Assembly (NCBI GenBank): GCA_041494285.1
Contig: JBGQAL010000036.1
Span: forward strand, 1-19,785
Reading direction: 5' to 3'
DNA from: Fen-7 sp041494285
GTDB lineage: Archaea; Halobacteriota; Methanosarcinia; Methanotrichales; Methanotrichaceae
Length of the DNA: 19,785 nucleotides
Shown: piece by piece, positions 7,521-14,454 of the stretch
Numbering within the stretch: position 1 is the stretch's first letter
Layout: every line of letters begins with the position of its first letter
Position numbers and translations under genes: made by a program
The notes under the pieces: generated by a model
The model's input: the letters and a program-made list of their open reading frames with translations, nothing else
Database searches by the model: none
What the model was told of the DNA's origin: nothing

Positions 7521-8171
7521 TTATACCAAAGAGAAATAGCAAGAAACCGGTCGATTTAGAACCGTATTGCTTAGGATGTTGCGCTGAGACCAGCCACTGT
7601 ATGTGTTAGTCGCTTGAATTAGAACAGTAGGCGGCCGGGGAGGAGCATACACGACCGTGCCGTTTATGTTACCTTGGGGACTGTAATCGCAAACCAGAAG
7701 ATTATTTCCCCCAGCACTGGCCTCCCCACAGCCTACTTCGCTGGAATTCTGCCAGATCATTTGCGTGTAATGACCGACCGCGGCCGGGGACCCGGTGGAA
7801 CTGACTGATGGAAATCCTCCATTGATGAAATAACGTTTTTCATTTCCCCATTGATCGACCATTTGAGTCAATGTTAAATGAGAGCTGGCAGTGGCTTGCG
7901 CAATATTTTGTCCAAATCCTGGAGTCGGACAGTGTTTCATGGTCCCCTGCTTCAAAAATTTTGCGGCATTAAAATCTGCGCACTTCTGGGCTTGCGCAGA
8001 TAGGTTATCCGACCATGCCAGTGGTGTTACATTTACCTCCGCACGATATCGGTTTTGGGCTGCGAGTATCTCCTGCTTTTCCGGGTTTCCGAGTTCTCCT
8101 GCGGCCATCACTATGAGTAAGGTGGTCTCTAATAACAAGACCACTAGGTTTATCAGCAGTTTTTTTTTCAT
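7521..8171 (-). CDS. Secreted CAP/SCP-domain protein (PR-1/SCP superfamily)
   Basis: 216 residues. A signal peptide (MKKKLLINLVVLLL...MAAG) precedes a CAP domain at ~36-172. CAP signatures are clear: NRYRAEV near 40, HYTQMIWQNSSEVGCG at 134-149 (CAP1) and LLVCDYSPQGNI at 158-169 (CAP2). The family's cavity normally has two His and two Glu. Here H80, E111 and H134 are present, but the GENI-motif Glu is Gln (GQNI, Q88). Cysteines at 64, 81, 148, 161 and 211 could form disulfides. CAP proteins are extracellular, and their roles in archaea are not established. A ~45-residue C-terminal extension beyond the domain is unassigned. GGAGG sits 6 bases before the ATG, which fixes the start. It ends in a U-tract and stands alone. 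Confidence 0.92.
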   Translation of the reverse strand: MKKKLLINLVVLLLETTLLIVMAAGELGNPEKQEILAAQNRYRAEVNVTPLAWSDNLSAQAQKCADFNAAKFLKQGTMKHCPTPGFGQNIAQATASSHLTLTQMVDQWGNEKRYFINGGFPSVSSTGSPAAVGHYTQMIWQNSSEVGCGEASAGGNNLLVCDYSPQGNINGTVVYAPPRPPTVLIQATNTYSGWSQRNILSNTVLNRPVSCYFSLV

Positions 8172-8412
8172 TTTTTGCCTCCTATTAGAAGAGGATATAT
8201 ATCGCAGCTCAAATTAGTTAATCTTTAGCTTCTCAAAGTTCACTATGGAATTTGAATCTCTTTGAAGTTCGTTTTGGGAGAAATCCTTCAGGGGAGACGG
8301 GCATAATCCTGCACCTGTGGCCACTAAGTTAAACACTATGGACTTGAGCCGCGGATGTTGATGGGCTCAAGTCAAGGCCTTGCCCTCTAATACATACCCT
8401 TGGAATACGGCT
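8172..8412. other. Intergenic region with a strong hairpin
   Basis: 240 bases between two minus-strand genes. It holds the promoter of the CAP gene near 8171 and the 10-bp hairpin at 8341-8373. No open frame with supporting signals is present. Confidence 0.5.
8341..8373. terminator. Perfect 10-bp hairpin downstream of the Asn-rich protein gene
   Basis: GACTTGAGCC at 8341-8350 pairs perfectly with GGCTCAAGTC at 8364-8373 around a 13-base loop. In the minus direction it begins 39 bases after the stop of the gene at 8413. No U-tract follows, so it may stabilise or process the 3' end rather than terminate. Confidence 0.45.
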
Positions 8413-8847
8413 TCATTCTACCCGATTGGCCTTTACCACTTCGGCATTTTGATAGTTAAAGTAATCCTCAGAAGAAGGCACAGGAGGCGATAGCGGTTTG
8501 CCTCCCCATGTCCATAAATTGGTCGTATTGTTAGCCCCTGTGAGGTTCAATGAGCTATTGGACAAATTCTTCAATAATACTTTTCCACCATTGCCGATAA
8601 ATTTTGGAACTTTCGGCAAATAGGCATTGGCGGACAGGTTGCCTCTCGCGTTGCTCGTTATATTCCCCGTTATGATGATCGTCATATTATTCGCTTCATT
8701 GTCGTTGCCAGTGAGATTCGGCGAGCTTTTCGTTAAATTTTTTAGCAGGGACAAACCATCGTTGCCACCAATGTGAACAGATACCTGGCCATAGCTCAAA
8801 ACCACCATTGCCAATGGTATGAACAAAGATAACACTAGTAGTCTCAT
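8413..8847 (-). CDS. Small secreted Asn-rich, sequon-dense protein
   Basis: 144 residues with a signal peptide (MRLLVLSLFIPLAMVVLSYG). The mature chain carries ten N-x-S/T sequons (N37, 44, 54, 62, 70, 94, 97, 101, 106, 107), so heavy N-glycosylation at the cell surface is likely. Two internal copies of a 17-residue unit, LLKNLTKSSPNLTGNDN (34-50) and LLKNLSNSSLNLTGANN (91-107), show it grew by duplication. No enzyme motif or membrane segment after the signal is visible. GCGAGGAACTC precedes the ATG, a good ribosome-binding site. It lies between the CAP and TPR genes on the same strand but with wide gaps, so probably its own unit. No family is recognised. Confidence 0.75.
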   Translation of the reverse strand: MRLLVLSLFIPLAMVVLSYGQVSVHIGGNDGLSLLKNLTKSSPNLTGNDNEANNMTIIITGNITSNARGNLSANAYLPKVPKFIGNGGKVLLKNLSNSSLNLTGANNTTNLWTWGGKPLSPPVPSSEDYFNYQNAEVVKANRVE

Positions 8848-8905
8848 GAGTTCCTCGCTAATTCATTCTCTCAATCGCTTAAATGTCCTGTGCTCGTTTT
8901 TAGTC

Positions 8906-8917
8906 TTCAATATTGAA
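8906..8917. promoter_or_regulatory. 12-bp palindrome in the promoter region of the Asn-rich protein gene
   Basis: TTCAATATTGAA is perfectly self-complementary. It lies about 60 bases upstream of the minus-strand start at 8847 and upstream of a weak TATA-like CATTTAAG (8878-8885). It could bind a dimeric regulator, though AT-rich palindromes of this length also arise by chance. Confidence 0.3.
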
Positions 8918-9012
8918 TCTTAATCGTCATCAATTGAGATCGCCAGAGTGTCTTCTATTTCGAAAAAGCCAGGAAAGCCAAAAGATACTCTTCTGAAACG
9001 TCGCTCGGATTA

Positions 9013-9030
9013 TGACAAAAATAAAAAGGG
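9013..9030 (-). terminator. U-rich terminator after the exported TPR gene
   Basis: The minus strand reads CCCTTTTTATTTTTGTCAT from 6 bases past the stop at 9036, giving two T5 runs typical of archaeal termination. Confidence 0.65.
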
Positions 9031-9035
9031 CTACT

Positions 9036-9719
9036 TTAAGCCCCTGACTTTCCGGCCATTGAGAAAGCGATTTTGGCCTCAGCATCTCGGTTAAGAGCTT
9101 TTAATACTTCGCCCTTGTTGCTCCATGCATCTTTGTTGGTACCGTCAAGCTGGGTAACTTTATCGAAGCACTTCAAAGCCTCTTCGTATTGTTTTAGTGC
9201 TTGGTACGAAACGCCTTCCTGATTCCATGCGATTGCGAGGCTTGGGACCAGCTCTACTGCCTTCTGGAAGCTCTTGATAGCTTCATCGTACTTTCCCATA
9301 CCTTCTAATGTCAATCCTTTGTTATAGTAGGTCTTAGCATTTGTTGGATCGAGCATTATAGCTTGGTCGAAGGACTGGATCGAACTATTGTAATCGTGTA
9401 GGTACCCGGCCAGAAGGAGACCTTTGTCGTTCAGCGCCTGTGAGTTGGAGCTGTTTGTCTGGATGGCGTCATCAAGCGTAGAGAGGGCTGAATCGAATTT
9501 GCTCATTTTAAGAAAGATGAGAAATTTGAGATCCCAGTAAGAATTGTCGTTTGGATTCTGTTGCAGCGACTTGTTGATATTCTGTAGTGCCTGAGGATAA
9601 GACCCGTTCTTGAATTCCGAAACCGATTTGTTGTACCAGACGTCATTCAGATTTATCTCCGTGGCCGATGCTGCATAGATAGCAGCGACCAACAAGATGA
9701 CGAGCACAATGTACTTCAT
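9036..9719 (-). CDS. Exported TPR-repeat protein
   Basis: 227 residues. A short signal peptide or anchor (MKYIVLVILLVAAIYAASA) is followed by about five to six tetratricopeptide units from ~26 to the end. The clearest are at ~128-160 (YYNKGLTLEGMGKYDEAIKSF), ~161-194 (AWNQEGVSYQALKQYEEALKCF) and ~195-227. TPRs form a protein-binding superhelix, and the partner is unknown. The C-terminus (LNRDAEAKIAFSMAGKSG) closely resembles that of the cytosolic TPR protein at 11381 (LGRDTEARIAFACAGRIG), so the two are probably related. GGGGA lies 5 bases before the ATG. A TATATCC element 28 bases upstream and the following leader resemble the region before the CAP gene. Confidence 0.88.
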   Translation of the reverse strand: MKYIVLVILLVAAIYAASATEINLNDVWYNKSVSEFKNGSYPQALQNINKSLQQNPNDNSYWDLKFLIFLKMSKFDSALSTLDDAIQTNSSNSQALNDKGLLLAGYLHDYNSSIQSFDQAIMLDPTNAKTYYNKGLTLEGMGKYDEAIKSFQKAVELVPSLAIAWNQEGVSYQALKQYEEALKCFDKVTQLDGTNKDAWSNKGEVLKALNRDAEAKIAFSMAGKSGA

Positions 9720-9822
9720 GCTTCCCCGTGTATTAGGAGAAGTGGATATACCTTGTGGTTGACCATTACTGTTTGTGTTATCTTATCCTTAGGATGAGAG
9801 CCCTTTTGCCAACTTTTCGCAG

Positions 9823-9893
9823 CCGATAGACCGATAGACCAGGAGCATCCGACCAAGACACTTATCGGGTAGCAGAAATCGAGTAGCAGAATT
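9823..9893. repeat. Two short tandem repeats in the spacer
   Basis: CCGATAGA occurs twice in tandem plus CC at 9823-9840. A 14-bp period, TCGGGTAGCAGAAA / TCGAGTAGCAGAAT, occurs at 9865-9892. Both lie in the 208-base spacer upstream of the TPR gene. They may be slippage products or regulator sites. Confidence 0.4.
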
Positions 9894-9915
9894 TGAAAGG
9901 TCTAGCACGGAAAGC

Positions 9916-9943
9916 AAAAAATACGATCTAGTCTATGGAGACT
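9916..9943 (-). terminator. Hairpin plus U-tract after the small membrane protein gene
   Basis: AGTCT/AGACT (9930-9934 and 9939-9943) makes a small stem overlapping the stop codon. In the minus direction TTTTTT (9921-9916) follows within 8 bases. Confidence 0.5.
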
Positions 9944-10296
9944 CGATTCAGATCAGTGGAAAATTTCGTTGCCACAAGATCTATGATTATGCCGTAAACC
10001 ACGCCGGCTCCCATGAGAAGCGCTCCGCCTGTGATGCCCGATGGAATGGCTATGAGCAGGCTGACCACAGCTCCAATGATTGCTCCTCTGATCAGTGGGT
10101 GGATTTTAAGCCCATCTGCTATTCCAACTACAAACCCCAAGAGGACTCGGTCATAGAATATCGTAGCCAGTATGGGCAAGGTGAGAACTCCAGGAATGCT
10201 GGTCAATGTTCCATACAGACAAATTCCCCCCGCTACAACGCCAAGCGCCACCGAGATTTTTATCCTTCTGGTGTTTATGTAACCTGCAAACTTCAT
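9928..10296 (-). CDS. Small integral membrane protein, unknown function
   Basis: 122 residues, nearly all hydrophobic. Four membrane helices are likely (about 13-31, 36-57, 68-87, 91-112), with a basic N-terminus (YINTRRIKIS) and a short polar C-terminal tail. It is rich in Gly and has no visible catalytic motif. The start has no ribosome-binding site. Instead the minus strand shows AATTTAAAATA centred about 29 bases upstream, fitting a leaderless message that begins at the ATG. It stands alone on the minus strand between the TPR gene and the ADH synthase gene. No family can be named. Confidence 0.78.
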   Translation of the reverse strand: MKFAGYINTRRIKISVALGVVAGGICLYGTLTSIPGVLTLPILATIFYDRVLLGFVVGIADGLKIHPLIRGAIIGAVVSLLIAIPSGITGGALLMGAGVVYGIIIDLVATKFSTDLNRVSID

Positions 10297-10319
10297 GTAT
10301 TTAAAATGATAATAACTCT

Positions 10320-10335
10320 ATTTTAAATTTGCTCC
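10320..10335 (-). promoter_or_regulatory. BRE/TATA of a probable leaderless gene
   Basis: The minus strand reads GGAGCAAATTTAAAATAG. A purine-rich BRE is followed by a TATA element centred near 10325, about 29 bases before the ATG at 10296. Confidence 0.55.
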
Positions 10336-10406
10336 TAGACTGCACGATTGGCTCTGGTGTCATGTGGTTGATCCAAATAAAATGACTTTCTGTTACGATC
10401 ATATGT

Positions 10407-10432
10407 TTCTTGAACAATGTGCTTCTTGAACA
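10407..10432. repeat. Direct repeat TTCTTGAACA, 16-bp period
   Basis: Two exact copies lie at 10407-10416 and 10423-10432, in the spacer downstream of the ADH synthase gene. No role is evident. Confidence 0.4.
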
Positions 10433-10481
10433 TAGCCTAAGGAGGGGAGCTATTGTTGGCTCTGTTGATCTGTCTTTCTCC

Positions 10482-11282
10482 TCAGCAAGACTTGATCTTT
10501 CCAGCCTCTTCGGCAGTATAACCCTGATGAACTATTGTGCAGAGCTTACTTACCAAGAGCGTGGGGTCTTCCGCCTGGAAGATGTTCCTCCCGATGGCCA
10601 CTCCCGTAGCGCCTGCGCCAATAGCATCGTAGACCATCTGTAACAGGTCGGCTTCAGTGTCCATCTTAGGGCCGCCAGCTATGACCACGGGAACGTTGCA
10701 ACCCTTCACTATTTCTTTGAAGGTATCCGGTGAGCCGGTATAGTTGGTCTTGACTATGTCAGCGCCTAGCTCAGCCCCTATTCGGGCGGCCAGCTTGACG
10801 TACTCCACGGCGTGCTCCGACTTGACCCTAGGACCACGGGGATACATCATTGCCACCAAGGGCATACCCCAGAGGTCGCAGGTGCGCGCCACTCGTCCGA
10901 GATCGCGTAGCATCTCAGCTTCGTCCTCCGCCCCAACGTTGACATGAATGGACACAGCATCCGCTCCGATCCTTATGGCGTCCTCAACCTCTGTAACAAG
11001 GACCTTATGGTTAGGATCAGGCCCGAGACTGGTGCTCGCAGAGAGGTGGATTATAAGGCCAATGTCGCGGCCATAGCCTCGGTGGCCGTGCAGGGGCAGT
11101 CCCATGTGACCCAGGACAGCGTTTGCTCCACCTTCTGCCACCTTGTCCACAGCTGAAGGGAGGTCGATTAGACCTGGTATGGGTCCTACGGTTATTCCAT
11201 GATCCATGGGGACTATGACTGTTCGGTGAGTTTTGCGATCCAGGATTCTCTCTATCCGGATCTGCTTTCCGATCTTGCTCAT
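10482..11282 (-). CDS. aroA': 2-Amino-3,7-dideoxy-D-threo-hept-6-ulosonate (ADH) synthase
   Basis: 266 residues of the class I, Schiff-base-forming aldolase family related to archaeal fructose-bisphosphate aldolase. It closely follows the Methanocaldococcus MJ0400-type enzyme that makes ADH from an aspartate semialdehyde and a sugar-phosphate donor, the first step of the archaeal route to 3-dehydroquinate and aromatic amino acids. The visible motifs are VPMDHG (D27), MMYPRG (Y147), DIVKTNYTG (K178, Schiff-base lysine) and GGPK near 210. The offset of D27/Y147/K178 matches the MJ0400 residues shifted by six. The sequence is complete and close to family length. The usual partner, dehydroquinate synthase II, is not beside it. 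No Shine-Dalgarno precedes the ATG. A CTTTAACTT TATA-like box centred 28 bases upstream suggests a leaderless message. Fructose-bisphosphate aldolase is the alternative name. Confidence 0.9.
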   Translation of the reverse strand: MSKIGKQIRIERILDRKTHRTVIVPMDHGITVGPIPGLIDLPSAVDKVAEGGANAVLGHMGLPLHGHRGYGRDIGLIIHLSASTSLGPDPNHKVLVTEVEDAIRIGADAVSIHVNVGAEDEAEMLRDLGRVARTCDLWGMPLVAMMYPRGPRVKSEHAVEYVKLAARIGAELGADIVKTNYTGSPDTFKEIVKGCNVPVVIAGGPKMDTEADLLQMVYDAIGAGATGVAIGRNIFQAEDPTLLVSKLCTIVHQGYTAEEAGKIKSC

Positions 11283-11306
11283 GGTCGTTTGTGATATCTG
11301 GCGGGA

Positions 11307-11316
11307 AGTTAAAGGC
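11307..11316 (-). promoter_or_regulatory. TATA box for the ADH synthase gene
   Basis: The minus strand reads CCTTTAACTT centred about 28 bases before the ATG at 11282. With no ribosome-binding site present, transcription would begin at or next to the start codon. Confidence 0.45.
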
Positions 11317-11380
11317 GGCGGGTGAAAGAGCGTTTATCTTGCTTTTCGAAGCTTTTCGAAAAGAATCAGTATGCTTTTAC

Positions 11381-11818
11381 TCAGCTAGTCCCGATTCTTC
11401 CTGCACAGGCAAAAGCAATCCTTGCTTCGGTATCCCTGCCAAGAAGCTTGAGGGCAACGCCTTTGTTGTGCCAGGCAATTGCGCTCTGCGGGTCGATCTC
11501 CAGGGCCTTTTCCAGGGAGTCAACTGCATCCTCGTACCGCTCTAAGCTGCAGAATACGATGCCTCGGTTGTACCAAGCTTCAGCATTTCTAGGGTCTATC
11601 GAGGTTGCCTTCTCAAAAGACTGGATGGCTTCTTTGTTCCTCTTCAGGATGGAAAGAACGATTCCCCTGTTGTTCCACGCTTCTGTATCATTCGGATCAA
11701 GCTCAATGGCTCTGTCAAAGGCCTTGGCTGCCTCTTCGTACCTGCCAGAGTTGGCCTGGGCACTTCCCAATTTTAGCCAGTAGCTGGCGGTATCTTCACA
11801 TGGAGGCGCTTCTATCAT
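11381..11818 (-). CDS. Cytosolic TPR-repeat protein
   Basis: 145 residues from the ATG at 11818-11816. It is mostly three to four TPR units (SYWLKLGSAQANSGRYEEAA; AWNNRGIVLSILKRNKEAI; AWYNRGIVFCSLERYEDAV; AWHNKGVALKLLGRDTEA). No signal peptide is seen, unlike the paralogue at 9036, so it should act inside the cell in protein-protein contacts. An open frame extends to a TTG at 11851, but the ATG was chosen for two reasons: AGGAG lies 10 bases before it, and a TATA box at 11869-11876 predicts transcription start near 11846, inside the longer version. It ends 98 bases before the ADH synthase start, so co-transcription is possible but not shown. Confidence 0.85.
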   Translation of the reverse strand: MIEAPPCEDTASYWLKLGSAQANSGRYEEAAKAFDRAIELDPNDTEAWNNRGIVLSILKRNKEAIQSFEKATSIDPRNAEAWYNRGIVFCSLERYEDAVDSLEKALEIDPQSAIAWHNKGVALKLLGRDTEARIAFACAGRIGTS

Positions 11819-11868
11819 TGTACCAATGCTCCTGTTCCTGAGGTCACTCAATCGGATATCAATGGTCC

Positions 11869-11876
11869 AATATAAG
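11869..11876 (-). promoter_or_regulatory. TATA box for the cytosolic TPR gene
   Basis: The minus strand reads ATACTTATATTGG. A start about 26 bases downstream (near 11846) leaves a ~28-base leader containing the AGGAG of the ATG start at 11818. Confidence 0.55.
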
Positions 11877-11956
11877 TATTCTACGAGAGAAGATTGCTTA
11901 TCTGAGCTAGGATAACCAGTTTAGCAAGCTTATGAGAATGCTCCCTCCGACCGATT

Positions 11957-11966
11957 TCTTTAATAC
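11957..11966 (+). promoter_or_regulatory. TATA-like element for the first SIMPL gene
   Basis: TCTTTAATAC lies 32-41 bases before the ATG at 11998. It would start a message about 10 bases before the ATG, just including the AGGGGAT ribosome-binding site. Confidence 0.45.
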
Positions 11967-11997
11967 CTTCCAGCTCTAAAACTTTCAGGGGATCACT

Positions 11998-12702
11998 ATG
12001 AAGAGGTTAGCGATATTATTGGGACTCGCGCTACTAACTGTCTTGGTGGTTAGTGCTGCAGGTCAAAGTACGCAGGGGATACGAGTAATTGGAGAGGGAA
12101 CAGCAACAGTTCCCGCTGACACTGTGATTATCTCAGTCGGAGTACAGAGCAACAACACCAATGCTTCTCAGGCAACCGCTGAGAATGCGTTGCTGCTTAA
12201 CAAAACAATCGATGCCCTGACTAAAGCAGGAGTTCAGAAGGATGAAATCATGCCTGGCCAGTCAAGCGGAATCAGTAGCAGCCATTTTGAAAGCAATATT
12301 TGCAGGCCGGTAAATAATACCACCGTTTGTGAAAATACATCCAAAGCTTTGAGCCTGCTTACCAGCTCCATCCTCATCCGGCTGAAGACCACAGATCAGG
12401 ACAAAGTAAACAGTGTCCTCGAAGCGGCCAAATCCCAGGGAGCTATGGCGTCCGTCATGGGATACAGCATCAGCGACAAAAGTCAAGCCATAGCCGATGC
12501 ACGGAAGAAGGCCATCGATAACGCCAGATCCAATGCTGAGGACATGGCATCGGCCGCTGGAGTGAAACTCGGAAAGGCCATTGACATATCGGATTACGGA
12601 TATCCTGATATGAGCTTTAACGAGCCTTTTGGATCTCCTGCCACCTCGCGTGGGACTGTGAGCGTTACTTCTATTGTATCTGTGACCTACGAAATACTGT
12701 AA
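11998..12702 (+). CDS. Exported SIMPL-domain (DUF541/YggE-like) protein
   Basis: 234 residues. A signal peptide (MKRLAILLGLALLTVLVVSAAG) precedes a SIMPL domain over nearly all the rest. The family start IRVIGEGTATVPADTVIISVGV lies at ~28-49. The Ala-rich helix with ADARKKAIDNARSNAEDMA lies at ~167-185. VKLGKAIDIS follows, and the last strand is VTSIVSVTYEIL. Bacterial members such as YggE are periplasmic and linked to oxidative stress, and some form oligomeric channels or rings. The archaeal role is unknown. It has several N-x-S/T sequons and two cysteines (CRPVNNTTVC) absent from its paralogue at 14455, possibly a disulfide loop. AGGGGAT lies before the ATG, and a hairpin plus T8 ends the gene. 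It stands alone on the plus strand. Confidence 0.92.
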   Translation: MKRLAILLGLALLTVLVVSAAGQSTQGIRVIGEGTATVPADTVIISVGVQSNNTNASQATAENALLLNKTIDALTKAGVQKDEIMPGQSSGISSSHFESNICRPVNNTTVCENTSKALSLLTSSILIRLKTTDQDKVNSVLEAAKSQGAMASVMGYSISDKSQAIADARKKAIDNARSNAEDMASAAGVKLGKAIDISDYGYPDMSFNEPFGSPATSRGTVSVTSIVSVTYEIL

Positions 12703-12713
12703 GATGAATGCCT

Positions 12714-12740
12714 GCCTTAAAGGCTGAATGACTTTTTTTT
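12714..12740 (+). terminator. Hairpin plus T8 terminator
   Basis: GCCTT-A-AAGGC at 12714-12724 makes a tight dyad. Eight T residues follow at 12733-12740, just after the SIMPL stop codon. Confidence 0.65.
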
Positions 12741-12861
12741 GAAAACTATCTGATATCTATCTCATCAAAAATTTGACTATATCCAATATAAGAAAATCGG
12801 CATCAAGCGTCTTCACAAGAAGCAAAAGCGTCTCTGGAGTAGTTCGAGGAAAGGAAAGAAG

Positions 12862-14202
12862 CTAACTTAGCCTGACACGCTTATATCCAATCCCACGAGG
12901 GCTCTTTATTATCAAAGATAGATTATTCAATCTTGAAAAAGAGTCTTGAACTCTCCAATCTCCACTCCATTTGGGATTGAATTCTGGATGGTTTTCGATA
13001 TCCTGCTGGGTGATCCATTCTAGTCCTAGGTCGTCTTTGAGTTTGCGCATTACACGAAGAATGTTGGAATCTATGGGCTCCATCCATTTGTCCAAGTACG
13101 ATGTTTGATTTAGTGGTACGGCATAGGTCTGTCCTTCAGGACGTTCGATATCCTTTTCAACATCCATAAACATGCGCATTAATGACTCGAATTTGTCTCT
13201 ATCACGATCAAACGTATCTTCATCTAATTTTGGGGTGAGATGCAATCTGCAGATAGCGTTGGCTACTTTAATTGAAGAAAATCGATCAATATTTAGCCTA
13301 GCAAAGTCTTCATCGCGATTAGCTTTTTGATTGACCCTCTGGGCAGCATCTTCGATTCTCGATATCAAATTATCTTCTATAGGTGGATTGATCATCAGAG
13401 CCGTAAGAAGATACTCAAGGATGTCCTGGTCAATTTCTTTCAGAGCGCCGGTATAATTGGCGTTATAAATCAATGTTGGTATCTGGATACACGTTACGGG
13501 TGACTGAGGAGGTAGCTGCCAGATATGATTGTAGGAAACTTCAGAAATATCACTTCTTAATCGGAATTTCTCTACTTTTCTTTGAGTGATGGGGGATTCA
13601 ATGAAATCATATAGGTATTTGTTCTTTCCGTTCCTGAATTCGGATGGAAGTAAATGGGCTATCGTCCGTTTGAGATCTAGCAATGGTCTTCTAGAAGTGC
13701 CTATTCCTGCTAGTGATTTTGTTCCTATCCCGCCGCGCCCGTATGTTCCTTCTGAACAGGATAGAATCTGTAGAGACAGAGAGAAATCTAGGAGATCTTG
13801 GTCCGCGTTCTTCCAATAAAGTGAAAGTCGATCTTGTAAATCATCCGCGTTTAAGTATGGGCGTTGCATGACTGCTATTTCATTGGGATTCGGCTTCAAA
13901 ACGCCTACAACCCTATATGAGTCCTTAAAATTGTAATACGATGTATTACTGATCCTGTTAGTAATCTTTCTGTCAGGCTTCTCGACTTCTAGCGTTACTA
14001 GTTCGTGCTCGGCAGGACGCAGATCTGCTGGAATTATATATTTACAACTGTCATTGGCTGGTGTAACCCTAAATTGAGATTTATATAATTCAATGCCTCC
14101 ACTTTTACTGTAATGAACCCAGCCCGTGTGCTCCATCTTGAGCAGCTGTCTTTCAACAGATGTGAATCCGGCATAAAACGAATTCAAAGACCTACCTGCC
14201 AT
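12862..14202 (-). CDS. Unknown protein with a possible C-terminal winged helix
   Basis: 446 residues from the ATG at 14202-14200. The frame stays open to a GTG at 14289, but that start lies upstream of the promoter. The minus strand shows AAATATTTAACC centred 28 bases before the ATG and no ribosome-binding site, so the message is probably leaderless. No signal peptide or membrane helix is seen, so it is cytosolic. The N-terminus (SVERQLLKMEHTGWVHYSKS) and C-terminus (374-446: an ILRVMRKLKDDLGLEWITQQDI helix pair, then SRLNNLSLIIKSPRGIGYKRV) both look like small winged-helix DNA-binding modules. The C-terminal one is the better case. The middle (~60-370) is mixed helix and strand with no known catalytic motif. 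Its base composition is more AT-rich than the por/ftr region. It lies between two SIMPL paralogues, which suggests insertion. No family is recognised. Confidence 0.75.
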   Translation of the reverse strand: MAGRSLNSFYAGFTSVERQLLKMEHTGWVHYSKSGGIELYKSQFRVTPANDSCKYIIPADLRPAEHELVTLEVEKPDRKITNRISNTSYYNFKDSYRVVGVLKPNPNEIAVMQRPYLNADDLQDRLSLYWKNADQDLLDFSLSLQILSCSEGTYGRGGIGTKSLAGIGTSRRPLLDLKRTIAHLLPSEFRNGKNKYLYDFIESPITQRKVEKFRLRSDISEVSYNHIWQLPPQSPVTCIQIPTLIYNANYTGALKEIDQDILEYLLTALMINPPIEDNLISRIEDAAQRVNQKANRDEDFARLNIDRFSSIKVANAICRLHLTPKLDEDTFDRDRDKFESLMRMFMDVEKDIERPEGQTYAVPLNQTSYLDKWMEPIDSNILRVMRKLKDDLGLEWITQQDIENHPEFNPKWSGDWRVQDSFSRLNNLSLIIKSPRGIGYKRVRLS

Positions 14203-14225
14203 GATTTCAATAATATTCTCGAAGG

Positions 14226-14235
14226 TTAAATATTT
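14226..14235 (-). promoter_or_regulatory. TATA box deciding the start of the unknown gene
   Basis: The minus strand reads CAGTAAAATATTTAACC. The element is centred about 28 bases before the ATG at 14202, which puts transcription start on the start codon and excludes the GTG at 14289. Confidence 0.6.
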
Positions 14236-14420
14236 TACTGAAAGAAATAACTTTGCAATTACGTGATGCAATTCGCCCAACCAAAACACGTAGTTTGAAA
14301 ATCAAGCGGCAAGGTCAGAAAGGCAATATGATCTTCATTCTGGCTGTTTTCATACCCTTTGTTGATTTGTGTGATACTTAGTAGTCCATCTTTAGCGTGT
14401 TTGCGGGAACGATACCAGAA

Positions 14421-14428
14421 TCTTTAAG
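14421..14428 (+). promoter_or_regulatory. TATA-like element for the second SIMPL gene
   Basis: AATCTTTAAGG is centred about 30 bases before the ATG at 14455. No ribosome-binding site precedes that ATG, so the message is probably leaderless or nearly so. Confidence 0.45.
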
Positions 14429-14454
14429 GATGTTGTTGTGGAATTGTGTGTAAT

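Noticed and set aside
12862..14289. A defence system around the unknown gene
   Set aside because: No nuclease, helicase, methylase, protease or toxin motif was found in it or its neighbours. The idea is only a guess.
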